Positions 34,842-45,807 of a stretch of 64,000 nt of DNA are shown one piece after another. Each line of letters starts with the position of its first letter. The first letter of the stretch is position 1. The DNA lies in NCBI GenBank assembly GCA_038049695.1, contig CP142461.1, positions 35,781,001 through 35,845,000 of the forward strand, written 5' to 3'. The translations under genes were made by a program, and so were the position numbers. The DNA comes from Cinnamomum chago. Its lineage: Eukaryota > Streptophyta > Magnoliopsida > Laurales > Lauraceae. The notes under the pieces were generated by a model. That model saw only the letters and a program-made list of their open reading frames with translations. It did not search any database and was not told the DNA's origin.

Positions 34842-35160
34842 GTGGCCCATTTCCCTCATCTCTCTGCATCTCCCTCCCTCTCGGTCCCTGGCCCATCTCG
34901 CCTATTCCATCTCCCTCATCTCTCTGCATCTCCCTCCCTCTCGGTCCCTGGCCCATCTCGCCTCTTACATCTACCTCATCTCTCTGCATCTCCCTCCCTC
35001 GGTCCCTGGCCCATCTCGCCTCTTCCAGCGCCCATCTCCCCATCTCCCTCCCTCTCGGTCCCTGGCCCATCTTGCCTCTTCCAGCTTCCATCTCCCCATC
35101 TCTCTGCATCTCCCTCCCTCTCGGTCCCTGGCCCATCTCTGTCTCGTCCAGCCATCTCTC
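34842..35160 (+). repeat. ~60-bp minisatellite in CACTA-3 leader
   Basis: Five copies of a CT-rich unit containing TCGGTCCCTGGCCCATCT start at 34881, 34941, 34999, 35055 and 35121 (spacing 56-66 bp). The repeat explains the long ORFs on both strands at 34549-35420, which are not called as genes. It lies in the presumed untranslated leader, upstream of a splice-donor-like AAAG|GTAATG near 35361. Confidence 0.8.
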
Positions 35161-35416
35161 TGACCCATCTCTCTCATCCGCCATCCTCGAATAGGGCCTT
35201 AAGCGAATTGGGGCTTGAAAAGCAAAGGACAAAACACATTGGTGGCGATTTTCACCTCTGTGCCTCTCTCATCTCCCTCGGCATCTCTCTCTCACGCTCA
35301 CGGTCTCCCTCGCCAGCGCATCCTCTCCTTCCCTCTCTCGCAACCGGACTGACACTCAAAGGTAATGGCTCTGCCTCATCAATTGTCTTATTAGTTATAT
35401 GCGTTTTAAGTTTCAT

Positions 35417-35501
35417 TTAGATCCTGGCGGTCCTGGCGGTCTTTTTCAACCTATTTCTTCCAGTCAATCATCACATAGTCACTGATTGAAGAACACTGAG
35501 G
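35417..35501 (+). repeat. duplicated ~80-bp segment, copy 1 of 2
   Basis: This segment (from TTAGATCCTG to AACACTGAGG) recurs at 36503-36579, about 1.08 kb away in the same orientation, nearly identical over its last ~65 bp. It marks an internal duplication or a patchwork junction in the CACTA-3 interior. Between and after the copies (35510-37450) there is AT-rich, intron-like sequence without supported coding regions. Confidence 0.7.
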
Positions 35502-36502
35502 AAAGAAGTATCAACCATTAGCATTACAGCATCCTTCCCCAGTGCTTCTGATGCAGAGTAACCGTACAAGATCTCTGCAGCTCGGTTCCTATAGCATTAC
35601 AAGGAAAATAAAAAAGGAAAAAGGAAAAGGCTTGACTCATACTATCAAAGAAGATGCAGCAAATGAAATCTTTTGGATGCCATGGGATGATAACATTAAG
35701 GAAAAATGATGATGATTGGAAGATGAAATATTTTGAGGTGAGCTTAATTGGATGTGATCTTCACATTTTCCCTGGGTCATGTTACTGATGGAAAATGTAT
35801 GAATAGCAAGCCCCTTTCTTTCTTTCTTTTTTTTTTTCTTTTTGGAATAAGACCAATAGTTTGTTTTCTTTTCTTTCGTAAACAAAAAGAAGAAAAATAA
35901 ACATACCAGCACAATAGATCATTGTTCTATCTGTCATATACTCTTATCACACATCTAAAACTTACTGTCTCTACTCTTGTTATTCATAAGTCAAACTACT
36001 ATAGTTTTTTTTTTTTTTGGTAGTAGAAGTCAAACTACTATAGTTAGGTGCAGTAAATCCATATATCCATAGCAAGCCCCTGAGGAAGACCATAAATCCT
36101 TGCTCATAGGATCTAGAGAGGGGATACAGGGAGGACTACAAGTACTTTGTTGTTACCTTATTACTATTTGAGTCTTGAATTAGATTAGATTGTGGCATTT
36201 TAGATCTCACTTTGAAAAGAGGTACCAATCTTAAGTATAGATGTAAAAAGTAATGGATAAATAGTGGATTCCATTGTATCTATGGTTTCTTCTAAAATGG
36301 TAAGAAACTTTCTACACACCAGAGCCCCTTTCCTGGTTTCTGTTTCCTTGCTGGTTTCTCCAAAATGTTATGTATTTCAAACATACCAAAAGGGTTTTAT
36401 CATATACAAATTTCCTATTTCAGGAAGCTCAATTGTAATTTCAGGGTATGTCCATGAAAATCAATGTAATTCTTATTTTCATTTACATCAATTTCTACAA
36501 AT

Positions 36503-36579
36503 TTTAGATCCTGTCGGTCGTTTTCAACCTATTTCTTCCAGTCAATCATCACATAGTCACTGATTGAAGAACACTGAGG
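36503..36579 (+). repeat. duplicated ~80-bp segment, copy 2 of 2
   Basis: Second copy of the segment at 35417-35501; see that entry. It is followed by TTCTTCTTC-rich sequence resembling a 5' untranslated region. Confidence 0.7.
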
Positions 36580-37454
36580 TTTTTTTTAATCTTCTTCTTC
36601 TTGTTTTTGCCCCACCCTGTGATTGTCTCTCGTTTTTCATATCATTTCCATTCAACCAACCTTTTTCCGATATCAAAATCATGCACATCACTTGGACTTT
36701 GCATTTAATCAGGTGTTTTCATTATAGTTCGCCTTCCCCTGTTCTCATAGGGTTCAAATCGGGTGTTCACAAATTGAAATCTTGCATATTTTTCCTATGC
36801 CTGCTCTCCCTCTCTTTTTAGGAGCATGAAATTCTTCATATTTCAAACTTCCTTCACTATTATTGTCTCTTATAGAGTTGTGACGCAGTATAAAGCTTAG
36901 GTTTGTTTTGGAATGCAGTGTATCTTTGCTTAGTAATCTTTCGTCTTCTCCAAGTACATTGATTGGATGGATTTCTGTGTGCACATTATGTTGTGACATG
37001 TCACCACTCAGATGACCATGTGGGATGACTGATGAGGCAATGAACTAAGAATAATGAGAATGCAGATGCACATTATTGTTTTGAGCATTGTGGTGACATA
37101 TCTCATTATTCTATGATATACATTTGTATGTCTTTTTATTTGTATATGTTATATTTTCAATATAATTCTTTAATTTAAATTGTTGATGGTGCTAAGTATT
37201 TGATAAGATGATAGAAAGGAGGCCCAAAGGCGCTAAAAATAAGCTATTGTATGACCAAGAGAATCATATCTCAGAAGTCATTTCACATGGAATGGTATAT
37301 CTTAAACCACTCTTTTAATTGTAATAATATGGGTATTAACTTGCTTAAATTTAATACACTCTAAACCTGTAATATCTTACAATTTCACAGGAACTGGGTA
37401 CCTATATATGTGGCCCAACAAATCCAGACAGAAAAATGGGATCTAAATGAAACC

Positions 37455-37822
37455 CAGATGAAAAACCATTGTCTTCTAAGTTTTCATCAAAGTCTGGTGG
37501 TGCCGGTGCATCTGTAAAAAGTTCACAAGACTCAGATGACGATAAGCCTTTGTCTTTGAAGCTTAAGCAAAATGGTTCTGGCAAGGGCGATCCAAATTGC
37601 AAACAACCTTCAAAGTCCTCCATATCGAATAAAAGGCCTTCAAGTGAAGTTAGAAGTCCACCTCCCTCTTCTTCAGTTAAAAAGCCAAAAGTTCTGGCTG
37701 GTTCTGTGCCTAACAAAATTAAGGCAGAACATGAAGTTAAAAAAGAAGCAAAGATGGATGTGCCTAACAAAATTAAGGTAGAGAAGGAAGTAAAAAAAGA
37801 AGCAAAGATGGATGATGATCAC
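37455..37822 (+). pseudogene. captured DNA topoisomerase I fragment (N-terminal region)
   Basis: This open stretch contains KPLSSKFSSKSGG, DSDDDKPLSLKLKQNGS, KRPSSEVRSPPPSSSVKKPK and two repeats of NKIK(A/V)E(H/K)EVKKEAKMD. That pattern of KPL-S-K and KRP…SSVKK(P/A)K blocks matches, from memory, the disordered N-terminal region of plant topoisomerase I. The catalytic core and the active-site tyrosine region are absent. The reading frame ends a few codons after it runs into peroxidase sequence (near 37822), so capture joined the two genes without an intron. In the parent gene this region carries nuclear-targeting and regulatory signals. Another lysine-rich nuclear protein is possible. Confidence 0.6.
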
Positions 37823-39224
37823 AAATGTTGTTAACAAGGCAGTCATGGCAGACAAGAAGGTTCCTGCAGCTCTGCTCAGAATGCATTTTCATGACTGCTT
37901 TATCAGGGTACTCTCTCATATTTCTCTAGCATTATTAAGTATTGTTTTGGAGAAATTAAAGTCTTGATAAAATCTCAGGATATTTTCAAAATTGAGACTT
38001 GTTTTTTGGGATGATGTTCGGATACTATATATATTACTGGTCAAAATGATTTTTATGTAAATTTTACAACTTTTTTGTGGATGATATCGTTGTCTTCTGG
38101 CATCTTTCTTACAGTTTTTTCTTTAATTTTTTTTCTGATATTCTGAAAAAAAATTGAAATATTATAAAAAAAAATCTTCTAATTATATCATGGTATTTTC
38201 AAAATTTCTCTCTCTCTCTCTCTCTCAATTTTATGTGCATGGTATCAACTATCCATCTTGTGGAGGCATTGGTTGGATGGATGTCACAATCCAATCTGCA
38301 TGCTTTTGGCATCATAAGCTGGATTGAATGAATGGTCTGGATCAATTTATTGAATTCTCATGTGCTAGATTGTAATGTACACATTGAAAATTTTAGTTGC
38401 AATGGCCATTATGGCATTTTAGATGTAAATAAAATAACAGGGATGAGGATGGAGTTTTACTACAACTTTAGGACTAAACACACAGAAAATCAGTATCCAC
38501 TATGGTCAAAACCATATGCATCCTCCATTTGTCTCTGTTCAAGCCAAGTTTAAAAACTATAGTGTGTAAAAAAATCCATAAAAAGGAAAACAGAACTTAC
38601 TGGACAAAAAGTAGGAGTAATTTAAGGGCCTTTTTGAAGAGGCCTGCTTTGGCTTGGCTGACTTTGATTTTATCTTTTTCTATAAAGGGATGTGATGGGT
38701 CAGTGCTGCTGAATTCAGTGGGCCAGAACACTGCAGAAAAGGATGGACCTCCCAACCTTTCACTCCATGCTTATTATGTAATTGACAGTGCCAAAACCCA
38801 AGTGGAAAAAGTGTGCCCTGGGGTTGTTTCATGTGCTGATGTTCTTGCCCTTGCAGCAAGGGATGTTGTAGTACAGGTGAGTTTTCACAAGAAAAATACT
38901 TGTTATTAAATGATGGGTTCCTGCCTTCTTCAATCTGAACCATCAAGAAATTTTTTTGAGTGGTTTACATTTAAAAAGGTGAGCGCCACCTTGTCAAACA
39001 CAGACCATTTTAATTTTGTAAGTCAAATTTGAACACCACTTTGTGTGCCCCCATTAAATAGGCTGGAGGTCCCTATTGGCAAGTACCCAAAGGAAGGTTG
39101 GATGGAAGAATTTCAAGGGCAAGTGAAACAAGACAGCTGCCATCTCCTGCCTTCAACTTCTCTCAGTTGCTACAAAGCTTCTCTCAAAGAGGCCTATCTG
39201 GAGCTGACCTTGTAGCCCTATCAG
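37823..39224 (+). pseudogene. captured class III peroxidase fragment, three exons
   Basis: Exon A (about 37823-37907) encodes VPAALLRMHFHDCFIR with the distal Arg and His of the haem pocket and ends at AGG|GTACTC. Exon B (38688-38876, 189 bp) starts [10 protein letters not shown] and includes [17 protein letters not shown]. Exon C (39062-39224, 163 bp) includes GGPYWQVPKGRLDGR and ends at TCAG|GTAAAT. Exon sizes and boundaries match the standard plant peroxidase gene, so introns came along and the capture was at DNA level. The signal peptide, the N-terminal exon start and the last exon with the proximal haem-binding His are missing, so no active secreted peroxidase is possible. Confidence 0.85.
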
Positions 39225-39718
39225 GTAAATTAAAAAATATTCCCCAAACTAGTCTTACTTAAGGTGAAACTGGGCTAGGCCAATTTGCGGGCTTCGCCAG
39301 CCCACTTCCTATCGATTTCATTCTTAGCCGAATGGTTCATGGGCTTGATCTTTGAACAGTTTTTAAGACCCAAATCAGTAATTGGGCTGAATATGGGTGT
39401 ATGCTCACATAAATATCTTTATATTAGACAACATTGGGCCTGATCCTAGGCTGTGGGATATCAGGGCCGTGGGAAATTCACTCCTTTCTGTTGCTCCCTG
39501 TTTTGTATCATTGGTTTCTTTGGCTGCCCAATCTGTGGACTTATTGCTGGCCTGGCTTGTGGGTATTTTTTTTTTCCTCCCATGTTGTGACCTGAAGCTT
39601 GGCAAGTACTACCAGCGATTCTTTTGTAGATTGTTTCTTCTTCTATGGAAATATACGAACTGAACTTTTCAGAAAAAAAAAGGACCAATAAGCAACATTT
39701 AGTCTGTTTATGTTGTAG

Positions 39719-40150
39719 GAAGATGGCAACCATTCCACAAGTGAGATCTCTTCTTTTCCAGTGACAAATGGAAGTAGCATGTCTGGTTTGGTTGGTGCTG
39801 CAAACAACATATGGTCCGGAATTTACGTATTCTCATCTACAATTGGCTTCGTTATCTTGTTTGGTCTGATGGAGGCATTGTATGTAACGCCTTTCGACGT
39901 AAAATGTTGGTGTTTCAAAGGCCTTCTGTTAGTCATATGCATGATTGTAAGTGTTGTTGTGTTCGGAGGTGTAGTGATTTTCTTATGGAATCAATGGGAA
40001 AGAAGAGTTTCAAACCGTGAGAAATATGCAAATGGTCATGAGATAAGTGACATAGCACAGTATGATGATCCCAAAATGCAAAGCAATGCATCTGAATCAA
40101 GAATTGCTCGCATGAACAGTACACATATGGATGCAGGCCAAACTTTCCAG
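39719..40150 (+). pseudogene. captured fragment of an unidentified membrane protein
   Basis: An open exon lies between TGTTGTAG (acceptor-like, ending 39718) and a donor-like TTCCAG|GTAACG at 40151. It encodes about 144 residues with two clear hydrophobic segments (IWSGIYVFSSTIGFVILFGL and LLLVICMIVSVVVFGGVVIF) and a polar tail (ISDIAQYDDPKMQSNASES). A short possible last exon (LGMQQKLNF then stop) follows at about 40213-40242. The composition is that of the C-terminal part of a plant multi-pass membrane protein; I do not recognise the family. An adjoining open piece at 40261-40436 (LSDGEKFWWVSLPVDLKVS) may be another captured scrap. Confidence 0.45.
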
Positions 40151-41183
40151 GTAACGGAATACTGTTAATTGTATAAAAGGTCTCTAAATTTTTTATTTGT
40201 GACCTTCTGCAGCTAGGAATGCAGCAAAAGCTAAATTTCTGATGCATGGGTATTGTTTTCAGCCATTTTCAGCTCTGTCTCTGAGCGATGGGGAAAAGTT
40301 CTGGTGGGTGTCATTGCCTGTGGACCTCAAAGTCTCCAAACTAGTGTTGCTGCAGAGTGCAGGTCAAGAACTATATGGAGAAGAGAAGATTAGCCAATTT
40401 TCCATTTCTACTACCACAGTTTTGATTTATGAATAATTAAATTTATGCACTAATAAAATATTCTTCTTGCCACTCTATATAGGTCTGAAACTCATAATGG
40501 AGACTCAAAGCATAGTGGAATGAAAGTTGTCTTCCAGTTGACTCAGTTAAACTACATCAAGTTATATAAGTGGGTTGGTTGGATCTTGAAGCTATCATTT
40601 TTTTTTTTTTTTTTTTGGGTGGCAGATGGACATGCATTCTAGTAACTGATGATCAATCAGTTAGAGCCTTGAGCCAAACTAATTAATAGCATGTGCCAGT
40701 ACATCAATCGCAGGTTTAGATTGAAAATAGCTCTAGTATAAAGAATTGAAATGTAGTCAGAAACGGACTTGTTTACAACTTTTCCTTGATCACATTCAAC
40801 CACGAACTCTTTCCTGTGTAAAGGATCAATCATTTTGATAGTTAAGCTAATGATATAGTTCTATTTTCAAGAAAAGCTAGTGATATGTTTTACCGGCATA
40901 TGTGCAATGAAAACTATTTTGATTATCTGATGAAAACTTGTTTGCTGTTCAATTACATGTTTGATATAGCATTGTTTAACATTTGCTGGCTCCACTTTTG
41001 ACAAAGTATCCTTCCAGTTTATCATTGACAGCTTACTCATATTTTTTTGGTTCATTATTGATGGTACTGACGGGGTTATTTGCAACTAACGACTCCATAC
41101 ATTGGAGCTTGACATAGTCTGAGATAGTTGCTGTTTTATATGGTGGCCATGAAGAGAGAAAGTTAGTCTCTGCAAGTCGTCAG

Positions 41184-41921
41184 ATGCCAAACAAAATGGT
41201 GCACCCAAAGGCAGCCCCAACTATTAGACCTGGGCGACCATTAGGTGATCCAAGAAAAATGCTCGGAAGCAATGTTGGAAATGGGCCAGGCAGGCCCATG
41301 GGGCCAAAAGTTCCTTTCCCGGGGTCATCTGCCACTAACATGGAAAAGAAGAAGGCTGCTCTTGTGAGTGCGAAGAGTGCGAAGACTGGCTGATAAACCT
41401 AAGGTGATCCCTAGACAGTCAGTGGATAAACCTAAGGTGATCCCAAGACAGCCAGAGGATAAACCTAAGTTGATGCCGAAAAAGCCAGTGCCCTCTTCAA
41501 AGCCTCAGGTTTCCCTCTCTCACACATGCATGCGCGCAGTGTATCTGATATATTAATGCCATCAATGATTCTCACAGACCAAATGTCAATGTTTGCCCAC
41601 TTCTGATCTATGATAATCAAATACTTGGAAGTAGGCTACATATCTGTGTTGTATTATATCCTATGTTCTATATGTTTGAAATCTGTCCTTGCCATATTCA
41701 TGTCGTGTTTCTTCTGTATCCATGCATACTTGGGTATCATAGCTTTTGACACTTTTTAAATGTTTCTCATATAAGGGGCTACAGATGAAACCTCTCAAGC
41801 AAATTCCATCACGTCCTATGCGAGAGGATCGACCAAAAAAGAGGCCTGTGAATCGATACTCTGATGAAGAAGACATGGATGATGGTGAAGAGGCTATCAA
41901 TATGATCAGGAGTATGTTTGG
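41184..41921 (+). pseudogene. captured SPT2-like chromatin protein fragment, two exons
   Basis: The first part (41184-41508) encodes RPGRPLGDPRKMLGSNVGNG and GPGRPMGPK, then three copies of a DKPKVIPRQ-type repeat and KPVPSSKPQ, ending at CTCAG|GTTTCC. The second (41776-41921) encodes SRPMREDRPKKRPVNRYSD, acidic DEEDMDDGEEAINMIRSMF, and ends at GG|GTAAGA. The order (GPGRP-rich middle, basic PKKRP, acidic block, INMIRSMF) matches plant SPT2 histone-chaperone proteins. The final conserved C-terminal helix is missing. The first part shows a frame change near 41392. Nearby 41935-42040 has an open but unrecognised stretch (YDQELDGRRIDGAEEPP). Confidence 0.65.
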
Positions 41922-42399
41922 GTAAGATTTTAGACTATCTCAGATTATCAATATGATCAGGAGCTTGATGGTCGCCGTATTGATGGTGCTGAAGAGCCCC
42001 CAATTGGACTCGAAGATATGCTGCTTTTGGCTCTCAAATGTATTCTTCCCGCGACTGAGAGACCGGCCGGACATTCGAACAGTATTTGAAGAGCAGGTTT
42101 TCTTGTAGTGTGTTAGCATTTTTTTTAATTTTGTAATGGTAATGGTAAAGTGCTTTCAATGTTGAAAGGATGTTTGAATATTAATATGAAGTGGAATGAA
42201 TTTTCTTGTTTCATTTTTTGATGATTTTGGAATGGAAATGGATCTTGGGTGTGTATAGTAGTAGATTTGGTCTTAGATAATGGAATTAGCTATTTCAATT
42301 TATTCATGTGACACAGGTTGGAAGTTGTAATGAACTGATGTATATACAGGAAAAGAAAATTAAAAATCAAATAAATAAAAAAAATTATTAAAAAAAAAT

Positions 42400-42983
42400 C
42401 CCGGCAAGATATACGCCGGCAAAAAAAATTAAATTTTTTTTTTCGTAATTTGTAAATCTTTTCCCGGCGCAAAATAACGCCGGCAAAAGTTTTTCTAAAT
42501 TTATTTTTGAAAAAATAAACCTCTTTTCCCGGCGAAAAATAATGCCGGCAAAAGGTTTCTATGAAAAATAAACATCTTTTCTCGGCGCAAAAAAACGCCG
42601 GCAAAAGTTTTTCTAAATTTATTTTTGAAAAAATATACCTCTTTTCCCGGCGAAAAATAACGCCGGCAAAAGTTTTCTATGAAAAGTAAACATCTTTTCC
42701 CGGCGCAAAAAAATGCCGGCAAAAGTTATTTAAAATTTATTATTGAAAAAATAAAAGTCTTTGCCCGGCGAAATAAACCTCCTTTTCCGGCGAAATAAAA
42801 CGCCGGCAATGGATAGATTTTTCCCGGCGCTACCTCTTTTTCGCCGGCAAATGGTATTACTGGCGTACCTTTGCCGGCGCCTTGCAGGCGCAAGAGAAAT
42901 CGCCGGGAATAGTTTTTCCCGGCGTTTTTTGGACCTTTCCCGGCGTTTCTTTAGCGCCGGCAAAAGTGCACATTGTTGTAGTG
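42400..42983 (+). repeat. CACTA-3 3' subterminal repeats and terminus
   Basis: CCGGCG/CGCCGGC motifs alternate in both directions from about 42404 to 42961. Part is organised as a tandem unit of 118 bp (GCAAAAG starts at 42483, 42601 and 42719). The terminus ATTGTTGTAGTG ends at 42983. The minus-strand ORFs 42290-42963 come from these repeats. Confidence 0.85.
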
Positions 42984-42986
42984 GAT

Positions 42987-43770
42987 GGGGAAGGGGGCTA
43001 GAGAGAGTAATGGACCCGAACGAGAGAGAAGTAACATGGTGATTAAGTGAGGGAAAGGCAACGGTCTCTTCTTCTCTGGGTCTTTTTTAGACTCTGTAAA
43101 GAGCCTACAGACTTTGGACAATTCTCGAAAAATCATACGCGGGAGAGAGACCGCGTATCCAGCATGGACAGCATACAAAGTCACTAGGAAGTCCCCCCTC
43201 CTCTCATCCTTGTGATGCGTGGGGAAGGCATTTACACGCAGCACCTGATCAATCAGCCACATCCGTTGTGGTAGGTAACTACGACGAGTGCTCGTGTAGT
43301 TCGCCTTGCTAAACCGACCCCCACACATCTCATTGGTAATACTGGTCACAGTGGGGGTGGCTGGAAAAAATGGAAAGTCAGCTGCATTGGGGTGACTCCC
43401 GAGGGCCTGAGCAATATCCTCCTCGGTTACAGTAATGTCATGTCCATCAATGGTGGAGGACAAGACATCGTTATTCTGCCCCGTGATTTCCAAGTGTTGG
43501 TAGAAGAGGCGTACCAAATGGGGGTACGCCGGGGGAAAAGGTCCACAAAGAGCCGACCATCGACGCAGACGTAATTGCTGAACCGCCCAATGGGTGGATT
43601 GGTCGGCTTCAACAAATTTTAAGTCAAATGTAGTCTGCTTGTCTAAGGGTCGATTGGCTCATTCTTCAGATGGTTGTTCAACAGTAGGAGTGGGTGCACT
43701 CCGTTTGGGGGGTTGTGGATTTGAGGATCCCTCATCTGTAGGGGCCTTTGACTTACTTCTCCCTCTTCGA
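42987..43770 (-). pseudogene. env-like/plant transposon-protein ORF, N-terminal part
   Basis: On the minus strand it opens with MFRRGRSKSKAPTDEGSS and continues into the domain with VRLFYQHLEI, DGHDITVTEEDIAQALG and LPQRMWLIDQVLRVNAFPTH, as in the plant transposon-protein ORF of Athila/Tat retroelements. It is cut by CACTA-3 at 42983. This half shows about one or two breaks. The ORF points away from the gag at 44620. Confidence 0.65.
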
Positions 43771-44319
43771 AACATTTTTTTTTTAAATATACAGTAAAAG
43801 GAAAAACAACCTAAACTACTCAACACAAGTGCAAAAGAACTAAGAGAAAGAACAGTAAGGAAAGACAAGTAAAAAGAAAATTACCCACAATTTGGTCGCC
43901 GGAGCTCCGGTGAAGTCGCCGGAGAAGGCGACCGAAAAAGTTTGCCGGAGAGAAGCGGGGACCGCCGGTGCGTAGAGGAGCTCATTGGGATGAGAACCCA
44001 AGGGTGCTACTTTGGTGGAGAGCCGCGAGTGCCGGTAGATCTAGCCGGAAAGTATGGAGGTTGCCGGCGGGAAAGTGGGTTCCGGTGACACTTGTGTAGT
44101 AGAAGAATGGGGTAGAATGGAAGAGGGGAAGGAGAGGAGGGTAATGATGGTGGAGAAAAGTGGAGGAGGAGAGTAGTGATGTATGTTGTGATGAGGGTGG
44201 TTGTGGGAGGGAAAGAAAGTGGGTTTGAAGAAGAAGGGGGGTTTGAAGAAGAAGAAAAGAAAGTGGGGAAGGGCTACCCTTATTCAGGCCACGTTTTTTT
44301 TTTTTTTTTTTTTTCGAAA

Positions 44320-44450
44320 TCTCCAGCGTCCGGACGCCCGGATTTTTTTAAAAATAGGGTTGCTCTCTGGAATGGGGTGTCCGGACGCCCCACCTGGGCG
44401 TCTGGACGCCCGAATGTTTATTTTTCATACCTGCTCTCACATCTTCACCA
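44320..44450. repeat. GGCGTCCGGACGCC minisatellite upstream of gag
   Basis: Copies of GCGTCCGGACGCC-type palindromes are set in a unit with GCTCTCTGGAATGGGG. The stretch 44352-44440 is almost the same as 50388-50475 on the other side of gag-pol, in the same orientation. Confidence 0.75.
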
Positions 44451-44619
44451 TTCTTACTGCAAGATATTGAGTCTAACACAGCGAACCCTAAGGTTTATGC
44501 AGGATCCAAGAGCACTGTTGACAACTTGAAAGTCCTACTCAAGTGAAAGAGCGCTTATACCTGGAGCGCGGTAAGCTTAGACTTTCTAATTCTTTTCATA
44601 TAATTGCAGTAAGTTTTGT

Positions 44620-45696
44620 GTGTGCATGCTTGATCGTCGCTCTTGTCATCCAAATTTGGTTTCTTTAGACCAAAATTTAGAGCGAGCCCTTAGAAAAATT
44701 AGATCATCTAAACACCGTTCTGCTGTCCCACACACAAATTCATTAATGGCTGAAGAAAGAAAAGAGGATGAGGGTCCTGAGGCTCCACCTCTCCGACCCT
44801 TGAAGGAGCACTATACTCCGTCCGAATACGCGTCACCATCGTGTATTCAGTTGCCTGTAGTACAGGCAGCTCAATATGAAATCAAGCCCAGCACAATCAA
44901 TCTGATCCCTTCTTTCTATGGCTTGAACAATGAGGACCCGTACAACCACATTGATGAGTTTTTGGTTATTTGCTCCACAGTGCGAATAAACAATTTCAGT
45001 AGTGAGGCCCTAAAATTGTTTCTCTTTCCGTTTTCATTAAAGGACAAAGCCAAGTATTGGCTGAGTACTTTACCTCCAAACTCTATCAATTCTTGGGCCC
45101 AATTACAACAAAGAATTTTGGACAAATATTTCTCTGTGGGCAAAACAAATCAGTATAGGAGATCCATCACATCCTTCGCCCAAATCAACAGTGAACAGTT
45201 TCATGAGGCGTGGGATAGATTTAAGGATCTCCTTAGAAAGTGTCATCATCACCAAATTGCCAAATGGCAATTGGTGCAATTCTTTTATGATGGGCTATCA
45301 CCCGAATGGCGAAACATGGTAGTAACCGCTAGTGGGGGATCAATTATGCTGAAAAATGAGGATGAGGCATGGGAACTTTTTGAGAATATGAGTGAGACAT
45401 TTCAACACCATGCCTCCACTGCTAGATTAGAGAGGCCAGCAGCCTCGATTTTGCAGAAACCTAAGGGGTTATTAAAAATTCAGCCCTCTAATGAGCTCAC
45501 AACCCAAGTGGTTGCCTTGACCCAAAAGTTAGATCAGCTGATTTCTGGGGGACAATCTCTCCAATCTTCATCTCCCCAACCCCCTGCTCATCCAGATGCT
45601 TGCGCTTTATGCAACAGTCCCACTCACTTTGTAAGTGACTGTCCTGCAGCACCCCAATTTCCTGAGTTTGTGCAAGAGCAGGTGAATGATGCATAG
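44620..45696 (+). CDS. Athila-type gag
   Basis: This 358-residue ORF encodes the gag protein of an Athila-lineage gypsy element. The likely true start is the internal ATG at 44746 (MAEERKEDEGPEAPP). It contains a Retrotrans_gag-type core (YNHIDEFLVICSTV, KYWLSTLPPNSINSW, FHEAWDRFKDLLRKCHHHQI) and a single zinc-knuckle-like C-x2-C…H…C (CALCNSPTHFVSDC) near the end. Pol follows 110 bp downstream in another ORF. Upstream lies the minisatellite at 44320-44450. The gene reads opposite to the LTR sense; see the finding. This part looks whole. Confidence 0.85.
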   Translation: MCMLDRRSCHPNLVSLDQNLERALRKIRSSKHRSAVPHTNSLMAEERKEDEGPEAPPLRPLKEHYTPSEYASPSCIQLPVVQAAQYEIKPSTINLIPSFYGLNNEDPYNHIDEFLVICSTVRINNFSSEALKLFLFPFSLKDKAKYWLSTLPPNSINSWAQLQQRILDKYFSVGKTNQYRRSITSFAQINSEQFHEAWDRFKDLLRKCHHHQIAKWQLVQFFYDGLSPEWRNMVVTASGGSIMLKNEDEAWELFENMSETFQHHASTARLERPAASILQKPKGLLKIQPSNELTTQVVALTQKLDQLISGGQSLQSSSPQPPAHPDACALCNSPTHFVSDCPAAPQFPEFVQEQVNDA

Positions 45697-45807
45697 GGGT
45701 TCTCCAAATCGGGTAATGATCCTTATTCGAATACCTACAACCCGGGATGGCGCAGTCACCCCAATTTTTCATGGAAGTCGCCCGGTCAGGGCACTTCTTT
45801 CTCTCAA

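Larger units (their letters stand above)
34296..42983 (+). mobile_element. CACTA-3: Pack-CACTA carrying host-gene fragments
   Basis: The termini CACTACAACAAT (34296) and its inverse ATTGTTGTAGTG (ending at 42983) are flanked by the 3-bp duplication GAT (34293-34295 and 42984-42986). Dense subterminal CGCCGGC repeats follow both ends. The 8.7-kb interior has no transposase. Instead it holds, all on the plus strand, pieces of topoisomerase I, a class III peroxidase, an unidentified membrane protein and an SPT2-like protein, with plausible splice sites. A CT-rich leader ends at AAAG|GTAATG near 35361. Family: CACTA, different from CACTA-1/2. It inserted in the Athila env-like ORF and is therefore the youngest layer of the stack. 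Confidence 0.85.

Noticed and set aside
34549-35420. Three ORFs of 190-200 residues on both strands
   Set aside because: They arise from the ~60-bp CT-rich minisatellite of CACTA-3; the repeat period and composition explain them without selection for protein.
42290-42963. Minus-strand ORFs with repeated MPAFFCAEKRC-type blocks
   Set aside because: They are translations of the 118-bp tandem subterminal repeat of CACTA-3.
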